Positions 7,482 through 15,359 of a stretch of 17,976 bases of DNA are shown here, piece after piece. Below the pieces are notes generated by a model. The model saw only the letters and a list, made by a program, of their open reading frames with translations, searched no databases and was not told the origin of the DNA. Position 1 is the first letter of the stretch. Each line of letters starts with the position of its first letter. The translations under genes were made by a program, and so were the position numbers. This stretch comes from an uncultured Pedobacter sp. (lineage in GTDB: Bacteria > Bacteroidota > Bacteroidia > Sphingobacteriales > Sphingobacteriaceae), in contig CALLKE010000181.1 in assembly GCA_938008555.1 (NCBI GenBank), forward strand, positions 1-17,976, in the 5' to 3' direction.

Positions 7482-8450
7482 ATGGAAAATCAATTTAGGC
7501 CCAAAGACGAAGACCGATCATTAATATACATAGGCATTGTACTGGGTGTGATCATCTTAATAATGGGATATCTAACTTTTTTCGTAGACGATCCCAGTAA
7601 AATATTCACTAAAGAGCGGCATTTGCCCACTCCTATTGTAGTAAAGAACAAAACTAAACCGTTAAATAAAAGTCTAGAAATGAGCGACGAAGATGAAAGA
7701 AGCTCGTTAATAAAGTTTATAGACGCTTTTTATTATGATCAAAATAGAGGTTATTTTGATCCAGCAAGCTATTTTGCCAATACAGTACAAACTTATTATA
7801 ACTACCACGATCTGACTTTTAGCCGCCTTCTTGAGATACATGATAAGCGTCTCACAAACATGCGCCACCTTAAACAATATTGGGTTGTCTCATCCTTGGA
7901 GTTCAAGCGAGACAGTGGTTTACTAGTTACCACGTACAGATTGAAAATGAATTATTATAATTCATCACAAAGCAAGCAAGAGCTGACAGATCTGAAAATG
8001 GAAATGATCATCAATAAGGAAGGAAAAATAGTTTCATTAAGAGAGCTAGACAAAAAAGTTACCTCCTCTGTAAGTACTCTGGAACCATCCGATTCGGGAG
8101 AAGCTCCTATCGTTTCTGAGCAAGACAAACTATATACCATGAATACCGTTAGCATCGCTCCCCAATTCCCAGGTGGAGCCCTAGCGTTAGCAGAATATTT
8201 GAAAAAAAACTTAAAATATCCTGCTGAAGCAGAGGCAAATAACATAGAAGGGAAAGTCTATGTCGGCTTTATCGTTGAAAAAGATGGTAGCTTAAGTAAC
8301 CTAGAAATCATCAATGGAATTGATAGCGGATGTAATGAAGAAGCTATGCGCGTACTTCGCACTTCACCTACCTGGCTGCCAGGAACCTTCAATGGCAATC
8401 CCGTGAGGACAGCATATACATTAGCGATTACTTTTCAGCTATCTGACTAA
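7482..8450 (+). CDS. Membrane-anchored protein with TonB C-terminal domain
   Basis: A 322-residue protein with one N-terminal membrane segment (about 14-35) and a TonB C-terminal domain at about 226-320. The domain shows the Bacteroidota energy-transducer pattern: 'PQFPGG', 'YLKKNLKYPAEAEANNIEGKV', 'VGFIVEKDGS', 'EEAMRVLRTSPTWLPGTFNGNPV'. TonB couples the inner-membrane proton gradient to outer-membrane receptors. Unlike classical TonB, there is no long Pro/Lys-rich spacer. Instead a predicted folded segment (about 70-192, 'LIKFIDAFYYDQNRG...' through 'MEMIINKEGKIVSLREL') resembles an NTF2-like domain by pattern. That is inference. No exbB/exbD or receptor gene is adjacent. It could be an accessory TonB-like protein rather than the main TonB. 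The ATG at 7482 places the membrane segment correctly. Confidence 0.8.
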   Translation: MENQFRPKDEDRSLIYIGIVLGVIILIMGYLTFFVDDPSKIFTKERHLPTPIVVKNKTKPLNKSLEMSDEDERSSLIKFIDAFYYDQNRGYFDPASYFANTVQTYYNYHDLTFSRLLEIHDKRLTNMRHLKQYWVVSSLEFKRDSGLLVTTYRLKMNYYNSSQSKQELTDLKMEMIINKEGKIVSLRELDKKVTSSVSTLEPSDSGEAPIVSEQDKLYTMNTVSIAPQFPGGALALAEYLKKNLKYPAEAEANNIEGKVYVGFIVEKDGSLSNLEIINGIDSGCNEEAMRVLRTSPTWLPGTFNGNPVRTAYTLAITFQLSD

Positions 8451-8499
8451 TACAACAGGCTTCGAAGAGAAGCAATTGCTCCAGTCTCAGCAAAACGAG

Positions 8500-8525
8500 G
8501 ATGACGTAAAACCAATTACATCATC
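8500..8525. terminator. Candidate bidirectional terminator hairpin
   Basis: GATGACGTAA and TTACATCATC form a 10-bp stem with one mismatch around a 6-nt loop. It lies between the convergent TonB-C gene and the subtilase remnant, where a shared terminator is expected. The following T-run is short on both strands, so support is moderate. Confidence 0.4.
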
Positions 8526-8533
8526 TTAGTTTC

Positions 8534-9997
8534 TTATAATAGAGAAACAGAAAACTGCTTGGCTACCGGGTGCAATATATGATCATACTCAAGTCGATAA
8601 AAATAGAGGCTACGATCATCATACTTAAAATCACTTAAGTCAGCCTGAATCGAGTAATCTCCTCCTTGTGAATAATATTGCTTGATCTCCTTCACAAGGA
8701 AGCCATTGACCAACCTATAAATTTTTATAGAAACATGTCCAGCACGTGGAATAGTAAAAGGAATATGCATATAACTTTGTGCTGGATTTGGATAAGGATT
8801 CTTCAGCCCCATATAAAAAGAGTCTCGAACCTGACTCACATCAGCATTCCTTCGTTCACGATTAAGTATAGGCGAACGAACCTCTACATCAATAGATGTA
8901 GGAGAAGGAGGCATACAATCAACTGTTGAGACAGTGAGTGTATAAGTCCCACTCATCGTCATATCTGCATGAGGGAGATCTAGGCATGGTGAGTCCGTCG
9001 TTTCACTCAAGCCATTCGGGAATTGCCAATGATAACTTATTGCTCCTGTTATAGGGGTAGTCCATAAAAATATTTGGTCTCCTGGACACACGGGTGAATT
9101 CGATCCAACAATTAGCTCTTTAGCCTGAACATCATCAATCATTACAGTGCACGATGCCGGAGGAGGAGGTATGCAACCAGCTGTTAAAACAGTCAGTGTA
9201 TAAGATCCACTCATCGTCATATCTGCATGAGGGAGGTCTAGGTATGGCCAATCCGTAATTTCAACCAGCCCATTTGGGAATTCCCAATGATAACTTATTG
9301 CTCCTTCTACAGGATTAACCCATAACGCCATCTGATCTCCTGGACATACAGGAGAGTTCGATTGAACAGTTATTGGCTGATGGCTATCAATGATCTCCAC
9401 AATGGTAGATATAGGCGGATATATATGATCATCTGCTGAAATAGTTACCGTATAAGTTCCTTCCATGGCTTCTATCACATGATCACGCTCTAGTCTTGGC
9501 ACGGATGTCACTACAATTGATCCATCTGGGAGCTCCCATCGATAATCTTTTATTGCTGTTATAGAAGTAGGTATAAATAGGTTCAAAGTATTTCCAACAC
9601 ATAGAGGTGAGTTTGAATCAAGTTTCATCGGTATACTACTATTAATAATCCCCACATCAATAGATGCAGTCGGGAATGTATATCCATTCACTGAAATCGT
9701 TAGCGTATGGGTTCCACTTAAGGCTCCACTTACACTACTAACTATCACATGGGGGTCCTCTGTAGTTACGCTTAGTCCATCCGGACTTACCCAGTGATAG
9801 CTTGCTCCCTTTATAGCGGTTATACTTAATAGTGTTAACATCTCCCCCATATAAATAGGCTTATGCATAGGCGCATTCGATTCAACAGTTGGTGTTATTG
9901 AATAGTCAAGAACAGTAACGTCGACGAATGCTGGTGGATATTCCGTCACCTCACCTAAAGAGCTCATTTTAACAATGAGTTTATATGCCCCACTCAT
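8534..9997 (-). CDS. Ig-like repeat region and T9SS type A sorting domain (C-terminal fragment of subtilase)
   Basis: A 487-residue segment with no signal peptide. It begins mid-domain at 'MSGAYKLIV', the second half of the Ig/PKD-like unit started in the upstream fragment. Four complete units follow at about 36-122, 123-207, 208-293 and 294-377. Each has the pattern 'SNSPVCPGDQ', 'ISYHWEFPNGL', 'PYLDLPHADMTMSGSYTLTV'. The C-terminal 90 residues (about 399-487, 'NPYPNPAQSYMHIPF', 'VSIKIYRL', 'SLYFYRLEYD') form a Por-type (type A) sorting domain that would direct the protein to the type IX system. Units three and four are near-identical over much of their length. The apparent ATG at 9997 is internal to the ancestral gene. 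Confidence 0.75.
   Translation of the reverse strand: MSGAYKLIVKMSSLGEVTEYPPAFVDVTVLDYSITPTVESNAPMHKPIYMGEMLTLLSITAIKGASYHWVSPDGLSVTTEDPHVIVSSVSGALSGTHTLTISVNGYTFPTASIDVGIINSSIPMKLDSNSPLCVGNTLNLFIPTSITAIKDYRWELPDGSIVVTSVPRLERDHVIEAMEGTYTVTISADDHIYPPISTIVEIIDSHQPITVQSNSPVCPGDQMALWVNPVEGAISYHWEFPNGLVEITDWPYLDLPHADMTMSGSYTLTVLTAGCIPPPPASCTVMIDDVQAKELIVGSNSPVCPGDQIFLWTTPITGAISYHWQFPNGLSETTDSPCLDLPHADMTMSGTYTLTVSTVDCMPPSPTSIDVEVRSPILNRERRNADVSQVRDSFYMGLKNPYPNPAQSYMHIPFTIPRAGHVSIKIYRLVNGFLVKEIKQYYSQGGDYSIQADLSDFKYDDRSLYFYRLEYDHILHPVAKQFSVSLL
8893..9408 (-). repeat. Near-identical tandem Ig-unit repeats, 258-nt period
   Basis: Two adjacent units encoding residues of about 205-377 of the C-terminal subtilase fragment share long identical stretches at 258-nt spacing. 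For example the plus-strand CACTCATCGTCATATCTGCA occurs at 8950 and again at 9208. The other units share the protein pattern but are more diverged, so these two come from the latest duplication. Limits are approximate. Confidence 0.7.
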
Positions 9998-11412
9998 ATT
10001 TGGCTGCGCTCTAAATATGGAACTTTGGTCGTTTTAGTTAATCCATCTGGGGTTTCCCAATAATAGGTGGCATCTTCCTCAATTAGGGAGGCAGATATTG
10101 CCAGTAATGCTCCGGGTAATACGGGAGAATTCGATTCAACGAAAACATTAGGAGCTCCCTCTTCTGTTAATGCACGATATACATTTAATCGGCCCGCACC
10201 TAATTGACCTTTATGCATCGGGTTTAGATTATCAATAGGATCTGCATAGTGCTTGAGACGATTTCCAACTTCTAGCATAGTCAATAAAGGAAAATGCGCT
10301 TTCACTAAAGCTGCTGCACTCGCCACAAGAGGGCTAGACGTTGAGGTGCCATACATTAGAGAATACCCATTGCCATAGCCTGTACTATAGATATTGTTTC
10401 CCGGTGCCGAAATAGATACGTAGCGCCCATAGTTAGAGAAATCAGATTTTTTATCTGATGGATCAACACTCGAGACAGCAAAAACATTCGGATAAGCTGC
10501 AGGATAGAATGTCGCATTATTTTCTTGCGCTTCGTTCCCTGCCGAAGCTACAATCAAACAACCTTGATTAATTGCATAATTCACTACCTCTTGATTATAG
10601 GCGCTGAAAAAAGTACTTCCCCAAGAACAATTGATAATGTTGGCACCATGATCAGCAGCATATTTTATTGCTTCATAGTAATATCCTTTTAGAATAAGCA
10701 GCTTAGCGTAATTATTAGCAATACTGGCTATCCCCTTCTCATTATTCATCACAGCAGATGCTAAGCCACTTACATGTGTACCATGATTATATTCGCCTTT
10801 AACTATACGGGGATCATGATCATTATCTGCAAAATCCCAGCCACGGTAATTATCAATGTAACCATCCTCATCATTATCTATTCCATCAACAGGGTCAGCT
10901 TCGTTGTAGTAAATATTGCCGGCTAAGTCTTCATGATCAAAATCTAATCCGCTGTCAATAACTGCTATAATCACCGGTGTAACAGCTCCAGTAGATTTGA
11001 GGGGAAGGCCCCAAGCTTCAGGCGCGTGTACCTGTTCGAGATAGCTCTGCCAACCTTTTACAAAGCCAGGGTCATTCACTGGATGTGTAGCGACTGTATT
11101 TGTAACAGCACTAGAAACATCCCCTGCATAATGGTACCTATTATTATACGATGGTTCAGCGTATTCTATCGCTTCATTTTTTAATATTTCATTGATTACT
11201 TGTTCTATATCTACGGCTGATTTGTATTTAATTTCCACAATGCGCATCAAACCAAACTGGTTGTCTGTAAGGTTCCGCTTCATAGGCGGGAACAATTGTC
11301 TCACCTGCTGAATAGTGGCCAGCTTCATGTGCTGTTTTAGGCTTTCAATTTCCGTTGATTCCATGGAAATTTCCCCTTCAGGATTGAGCGTCTTAAACTT
11401 GACGACAACCAC
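9994..11412 (-). CDS. Subtilase S8 propeptide and catalytic fragment
   Basis: This open segment of the broken protease holds a complete S8 catalytic core (numbering from the GTG at 11412). Asp153 is in 'AVIDSGLDFDHEDL', His210 in 'NHGTHVSGLASAV', the oxyanion Asn293 in 'ASAGNEAQ', and Ser357 in 'YGTSTSSPLVASAAALV'. An acidic 'DPVDGIDNDEDGYIDN' loop between Asp and His is typical of Bacteroidota subtilases. Residues 1 to about 110 look like an inhibitory propeptide ('EYAEPSY'). The last 45 residues begin an Ig-like unit and stop at TGA after 'PYLERSQI'. The GTG is not the native start: the frame is open upstream to 11475, and the true start is the signal-peptide ATG in another frame. All catalytic residues are intact, so inactivation is recent or apparent. 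Confidence 0.8.
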   Translation of the reverse strand: MVVVKFKTLNPEGEISMESTEIESLKQHMKLATIQQVRQLFPPMKRNLTDNQFGLMRIVEIKYKSAVDIEQVINEILKNEAIEYAEPSYNNRYHYAGDVSSAVTNTVATHPVNDPGFVKGWQSYLEQVHAPEAWGLPLKSTGAVTPVIIAVIDSGLDFDHEDLAGNIYYNEADPVDGIDNDEDGYIDNYRGWDFADNDHDPRIVKGEYNHGTHVSGLASAVMNNEKGIASIANNYAKLLILKGYYYEAIKYAADHGANIINCSWGSTFFSAYNQEVVNYAINQGCLIVASAGNEAQENNATFYPAAYPNVFAVSSVDPSDKKSDFSNYGRYVSISAPGNNIYSTGYGNGYSLMYGTSTSSPLVASAAALVKAHFPLLTMLEVGNRLKHYADPIDNLNPMHKGQLGAGRLNVYRALTEEGAPNVFVESNSPVLPGALLAISASLIEEDATYYWETPDGLTKTTKVPYLERSQI

Positions 11413-11444
11413 ATTTGAATCATAATCGCCCTTTGAAGCCTCTT

Positions 11445-11543
11445 TTAGAGAATAAATTTGTTGGTCGGTTCTGGATTACTTTGCCCAAAAATTTGTATTG
11501 AAGTGACAAAAATAAGAGCCAGGAATAAGGCAATAGATTTCAT
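11445..11543 (-). CDS. Signal-peptide fragment of the broken subtilase
   Basis: A 32-codon frame starting at ATG 11541-11543. It encodes Met-Lys, a hydrophobic core of about 16 residues and 'FGQSNPEP', a convincing Sec signal peptide ending after Gly20. It stops at TAA 11445-11447 in its own frame. The protease frame (open from 11475) overlaps it and continues 'QIYSLKEASKGDYDSN' into the propeptide. Restoring the pair needs one inserted base (or two removed) between 11475 and 11448. Without it the catalytic part has no export signal. Confidence 0.65.
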   Translation of the reverse strand: MKSIALFLALIFVTSIQIFGQSNPEPTNKFIL

Positions 11544-11600
11544 GCCAAAAGTAGCATTTAATAAATATTCCAATTAAAAAGCAATAGAATACGTTTATTT

Positions 11601-14600
11601 TCAACTCAGCCGTAAAATCTCTTGGAGCATATCTATTGCATCATCGATGGATTCAACATGTTCAATAGATAATCGAAGTGTATTTTTCACTTCTTTCAAA
11701 TTGCAAATACGGGGATGGGCCTGCACGAATTGAAGCACACGACCAAATTGTTCAGTTTCGAAATAAGGGGATTGTTTGTTGCCTATAAAATACCCGCGGA
11801 GTACATTTTTTTTGAATGATAGTTTTTCAAAGCCAATTTGTTTTCCTAGCCATTGCAAACGGCAAATATTTAAAAGTACCTGTGCCGGTTCAGGTATGGG
11901 ACCAAAACGATCGATCAGTTGTTTTTCAAAAAGCTGCAATTCTGTTTCGTTTTCAAGTTTAGATAGTTCGGTATACAAATTATATCGTTCGGCAATATTG
12001 GTTACATATACATCGGGTATTAGAACTTCCAAGTCCGTATCTACTTGCGTAAACGAAATAAAGGGGCGTGGTTTTTCATCGTTGAAAAGTTCTTTAAACT
12101 CCTCTTCTTTCAACTCATGAATAGCTTCTTCTAAAATTTTATGATACATCTCATAGCCAATCTCAGCAATAAAACCACTTTGCTCGGCTCCCAACAGATT
12201 TCCGCTTCCACGGATATCCAAATCACGCATCGCCACATTAAAACCACTACCCAAGTCTGAGAATTCCTCAATGGTGCTCAAGCGTTTTCTGGCTTCGTTT
12301 GTTAGTGTTGATAAAGGCGGGCTCAATAAATAGCAAAAAGCTTTTTTATTGGATCGTCCGACACGGCCGCGCATTTGATGCAAATCACTCAGGCCAAACA
12401 TATGTGCATGATTGATAATAATCGTATTTGCATTCGCGATATCCAAACCAGCCTCGATAATCGTAGTAGCCACCAATACATCATATTCGCCATCTACAAA
12501 CTTGAGCATGACATCTTCTAGCGCATCTCCGTCCAACTGTCCATGTGCAATTCCAACGCGTGCTTTTGGAACTAGTTTTTTGATCATCCCTCCCAATTGC
12601 AATAAATCCTGAACCCGATTATGGATGAAGAAAACTTGCCCACCACGATCAATCTCAAACTCGACTGCTTCTTTAATCAGCTTTTCATTGAACACATGCA
12701 GCTCAGTAACCACGGGCTGACGATTAGGTGGTGGTGTGCTGATGATACTTAAATCGCGTGCACCCATTAGCGAAAAATGAAGCGTCCGAGGGATTGGCGT
12801 TGCTGTCAGCGTCAAAGTATCCACATTCACCCGAATCTGTTTCAATTTTTCTTTCACACCTACACCAAATTTTTGCTCCTCATCAATAATTAACAAGCCC
12901 AAGTCTTTAAACTTGACATCTTTACTCACAATTCGGTGGGTCCCGATGATGATATCAATTTTGCCTTCGGCCAAACGCTGCAAGGTGTCTTTGATTTGTT
13001 TTGGAGATTTAAAACGATTGATATAATCGATGGTGCAGGGGAATTCAGCTAAACGCGATGTAAATGTTTTAAAATGTTGTGAAGCCAAAATAGTCGTCGG
13101 CACCAATACAGCCACTTGTTTACTATCGGCCACTGCTTTAAATGCTGCGCGAATTGCTATTTCCGTTTTTCCGAAACCGACATCCCCACAAATTAGTCGA
13201 TCCATCGGATGCGGCGCTTCCATATCTTTTTTGAAATCGGCAGTAGCCTTCACCTGATCTGGCGTATCCTCATAAATAAATGAGGCTTCCAATTCTGTCT
13301 GCAAAAATGTATCTGGAGCAAATGCATTCCCCGTTTGGGATTTGCGAAGCGCATACAGCTTGATTAGGTCACGAGCAATATCTTTGACTTTTTTCTTGGT
13401 GGTCTTTTTGAGTTTTTCCCAAGCATCGCTCCCTAATTTGTTCATTTTAGGGAGCGCCCCATCTTTACCAGAATATTTTGAAATCCGATTTAATGAATTG
13501 ATGTTGACATATAACAGATCATTATCAGCATACACCAACCGAATCATCTCTTGTGTTTTTCCACTCACCTCCACCTTTTCGAGCCCAGCATATTTGCCAA
13601 TACCATGATCGATGTGCGTAATGTAGTCGCCCGGTTTAAGCTCCCGTAAATCTTTTAACGTGATCGCTTGCGATCGAACGTACCCTTTTTTCAGTTTGTA
13701 TTTGTAGTACCGATCAAATATTTGATGGTCAGTATAAAAAGCCAGTTTTTGCCCGTGATCTACAAAGCCTTCGCGCAAAGACAAGTGAACTGGCGTAAAT
13801 TTTATTGATTTATCGATATCCTCAAAAATGGAATAAAGACGCTCCACCTGTTTAGCCGAATCTGTAAAAATGAAATTCTGGATTTTCTGTTCCTCGTTTT
13901 GATGAAAATTATGGATCAGCAACTTAAAATCTTTGTTAAAGGATGGCTGCGGCTTTATATCAAACGTGATGGTTCGGGTTGGCGAATAAAAAAACTGCTT
14001 TCCAAATTCAATGAGCACAAAATCACGAAATTGATCAGCCAATAGCTTCTCGTTCGTAAAATTAAGCTTGGGATCAATCCATTCTGGGTTTTGTTTTTTA
14101 TCCTCGATGGGCAAAGCATCCCAAAACTCGACTGCTTTTTTGTACCCCCCTTTAATCACATCAAAAGTATGCTCGACACCTTTAGCCCAGATCAGTGTGT
14201 CACGATTGATATACTCCAGCAAAGAAATATTTTCATCCACCAAAAAAGCCGATTGCACATTCGGGATAATATGAATGTGGTTAATCGGCTTAACAGACAG
14301 TTGATTTTCAATTTCAAATGTGCGGATACTTTCGACCAAATCGCCAAAAAATTCAACACGATAGGGCAAATCATTCGAAAAAGAAAAGATATCAACAATT
14401 CCCCCTCGAATAGAAAACTGGCCCGGCGCATACACAAAATCAACCCGATCGAAACCATATTCAAGCAAAAACTCATTGATAAAATCGATACCTAGTTTAT
14501 TCCCAACAATAATTTCGAGGGTGTTTTTTTCGAGTGTTTGTCGGCTAATCACCTTTTCGGCCAAAGCCTCAGGATAAGTCACGATCAACTTACCCAACTT

Positions 14601-14957
14601 AGTCGAATGACTTAGCGCACTCAGCACTTCGGCTCGTTGCAACACACAGCTACTATCGATCTGTGTAAATTCAAATGGCTTTCGGAAGGATGAAGGGAAA
14701 AATAGCACTTGCTGATCGAGCAAGTTTTCTAAATCACCCAGAAAATAAGTTGCGTCCTCCCTATCAGGGAAAACAAAGAGCATATTCCGTTTTTGTAGGA
14801 CGTAAAAAGCAGCAGCAAATACCGAATCACTCGACCCGACGAGGCCTTTGAGATGTATCCTTGGATTTGTAGTTAAGCTAATTGCCTTTGCCAGGTTTTC
14901 TATCCGTGGATCAGATTGATAGCGCGTTAAAATTTCCTGAATATTCACTTTTACCAA
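11601..14957 (-). CDS. mfd: Transcription-repair coupling factor Mfd
   Basis: ATP-dependent DNA translocase that removes RNA polymerase stalled at lesions and recruits UvrA. The 1118-residue protein is full length (E. coli 1148). Order of domains: N-terminal UvrB-like region (about 1-340, with 'GQFSIRGGIVDIF' at 179-191), RNA-polymerase-interacting CarD-like domain (about 438-497, 'LKPGDYITHIDHGIGKYAGL'), then the RecG-like motor. Motor motifs are Walker A 'GDVGFGKT' (591-598), DEEQ (692-695), 'TLTATPIPRTLHFSL' (716-730), 'HGQLDG' (805-810), 'ATTIIEAGLDIANANT' (830-845) and 'QMRGRVGRS' (861-869). The C-terminal TRCF domain that masks the UvrA site is also present. The gene stands alone, between the broken subtilase and an intergenic region with an inverted-repeat element. 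The ATG at 14957 gives the expected N-terminus. Confidence 0.97.
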   Translation of the reverse strand: MVKVNIQEILTRYQSDPRIENLAKAISLTTNPRIHLKGLVGSSDSVFAAAFYVLQKRNMLFVFPDREDATYFLGDLENLLDQQVLFFPSSFRKPFEFTQIDSSCVLQRAEVLSALSHSTKLGKLIVTYPEALAEKVISRQTLEKNTLEIIVGNKLGIDFINEFLLEYGFDRVDFVYAPGQFSIRGGIVDIFSFSNDLPYRVEFFGDLVESIRTFEIENQLSVKPINHIHIIPNVQSAFLVDENISLLEYINRDTLIWAKGVEHTFDVIKGGYKKAVEFWDALPIEDKKQNPEWIDPKLNFTNEKLLADQFRDFVLIEFGKQFFYSPTRTITFDIKPQPSFNKDFKLLIHNFHQNEEQKIQNFIFTDSAKQVERLYSIFEDIDKSIKFTPVHLSLREGFVDHGQKLAFYTDHQIFDRYYKYKLKKGYVRSQAITLKDLRELKPGDYITHIDHGIGKYAGLEKVEVSGKTQEMIRLVYADNDLLYVNINSLNRISKYSGKDGALPKMNKLGSDAWEKLKKTTKKKVKDIARDLIKLYALRKSQTGNAFAPDTFLQTELEASFIYEDTPDQVKATADFKKDMEAPHPMDRLICGDVGFGKTEIAIRAAFKAVADSKQVAVLVPTTILASQHFKTFTSRLAEFPCTIDYINRFKSPKQIKDTLQRLAEGKIDIIIGTHRIVSKDVKFKDLGLLIIDEEQKFGVGVKEKLKQIRVNVDTLTLTATPIPRTLHFSLMGARDLSIISTPPPNRQPVVTELHVFNEKLIKEAVEFEIDRGGQVFFIHNRVQDLLQLGGMIKKLVPKARVGIAHGQLDGDALEDVMLKFVDGEYDVLVATTIIEAGLDIANANTIIINHAHMFGLSDLHQMRGRVGRSNKKAFCYLLSPPLSTLTNEARKRLSTIEEFSDLGSGFNVAMRDLDIRGSGNLLGAEQSGFIAEIGYEMYHKILEEAIHELKEEEFKELFNDEKPRPFISFTQVDTDLEVLIPDVYVTNIAERYNLYTELSKLENETELQLFEKQLIDRFGPIPEPAQVLLNICRLQWLGKQIGFEKLSFKKNVLRGYFIGNKQSPYFETEQFGRVLQFVQAHPRICNLKEVKNTLRLSIEHVESIDDAIDMLQEILRLS

Positions 14958-15068
14958 TTTCGAGGTAAAGGTACATTTTGGAAATTAAACACAGATTGAA
15001 ATATGAGTTCAAAAAAAGTTAAAGATATTTTACTTGACGATATTCAGAAGATCAACTAGGTTTTAATC

Positions 15069-15282
15069 AGGGCAACCGCATCAAAAAACGAAGATTTTCA
15101 TAAAAAAAACAGGGTCTATTTAATCCTCTTGATCACATTTCTAGATGCTTTTAGACTGCAATAGGTGCAGTTTTTAACAGATTCGTCAAAACAGGGTTCA
15201 TAAGGGTCCAAATAGAATCTGTTAAAAACATAATGCTATACCATAAAAAGCCAAAAACCTATTTTTTTGATGCGGTTGCCCT
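15069..15282. mobile_element. MITE-like element, 214 nt, perfect 20-bp terminal inverted repeats
   Basis: The left end AGGGCAACCGCATCAAAAAA (15069-15088) is exactly repeated in inverted orientation at 15263-15282. The enclosed sequence has no transposase frame, so this is a non-autonomous element or the collapsed remnant of an insertion sequence. No direct target duplication is visible in the flanks (left ends AATC, right begins ACGC). An internal inverted repeat and short hairpin sit in the centre. The right end directly abuts the fragment of a third HEGRH-family gene, suggesting that insertion or associated deletion destroyed that copy. I cannot assign the ends to a named IS family. Confidence 0.7.
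15170..15229. repeat. Internal 15-bp inverted repeat within the MITE-like element
   Basis: GTTTTTAACAGATTC (15170-15184) and GAATCTGTTAAAAAC (15215-15229) are perfect complements around a 30-nt loop. A smaller hairpin, CTGCA-ATAGG-TGCAG (15156-15170), abuts it. The arm could be a transcription terminator, transposase-binding subterminal repeats, or the ends of a second nested element. Confidence 0.6.
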
Positions 15283-15345
15283 ACGCCATATAACCTCCAT
15301 ATTCTTTAATCTAAACCAACAGCTATATATTTCTTTGCTTACTAC
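15283..15345 (-). pseudogene. Fragment of a third HEGRH-family paralogue
   Basis: On the minus strand this encodes 'VVSKEIYSCWFRLKNMEVIWR', which aligns with 'VVKHFVRCAYGCWCRLKTMGAI' and 'VVASYVKKTYACWSRLEKIGVL' of the two adjacent paralogues. At the DNA level, 22 of 24 bases (15305-15328) match the corresponding part of the first paralogue (16129-16152). It covers only the region just after the Ala-rich helix. It lies about 15 nt beyond the stop codon of the first paralogue and is cut off by the right end of the inverted-repeat element. It is a remnant and does not encode a working protein. Confidence 0.65.
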
Positions 15346-15359
15346 GAGGAAAAAATATT

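Larger units (their letters stand above)
8534..11543 (-). pseudogene. Frameshifted secreted S8 subtilase with Ig-like repeats and T9SS sorting domain
   Basis: Three consecutive frames together encode one ordinary Bacteroidota secreted protease, but no single frame does. Frame one (ATG 11543) gives a signal peptide 'MKSIALFLALIFVTSIQIFG'. Frame two, open from 11475, gives the propeptide, catalytic domain and half of the first Ig-like unit. Frame three (from about 10000) gives the rest of that unit, four more units and the sorting domain. Both shifts behave as losses of 1 nt modulo 3. The first falls between 11475 and 11445, where frames one and two overlap. The second falls between 10007 and 9997, where the tract from 'PYLE' to 'MSGAY' is 11 nt against 21 nt in the four other units, a 10-nt deficit. 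Interruption by mutation is more likely than programmed frameshifting. Sequencing error cannot be excluded for the upstream shift. Confidence 0.75.
14958..15359. other. Intergenic region upstream of mfd holding a MITE-like element and a gene fragment
   Basis: Between mfd and the first repeat-rich paralogue there is no intact gene. Positions 14958-15068 are AT-rich and presumably hold the mfd promoter (a weak TACCTTTA box is visible on the minus strand just upstream of the start). Positions 15069-15282 form an inverted-repeat element, and 15283-15345 are a fragment of a third copy of the downstream paralogues. Confidence 0.6.

Noticed and set aside
9990..10010. Programmed ribosomal frameshift joining the two subtilase parts
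   Set aside because: No slippery heptamer is evident, and the repeat spacing shows a 10-nt deficit better explained by deletion.
11546..11553. TACTTTTG box as promoter of the subtilase
   Set aside because: It matches TAnnTTTG but ends only 2 nt before the ATG, so transcription would begin inside the coding sequence.
15001..15068. Possible continuation of the third paralogue on the other side of the MITE
   Set aside because: The minus strand shares only a short AAGTAAAATAT-like stretch with the gene ends and encodes NLVDLLNIVK before a stop, which does not match the family ending. Chance similarity is more likely.
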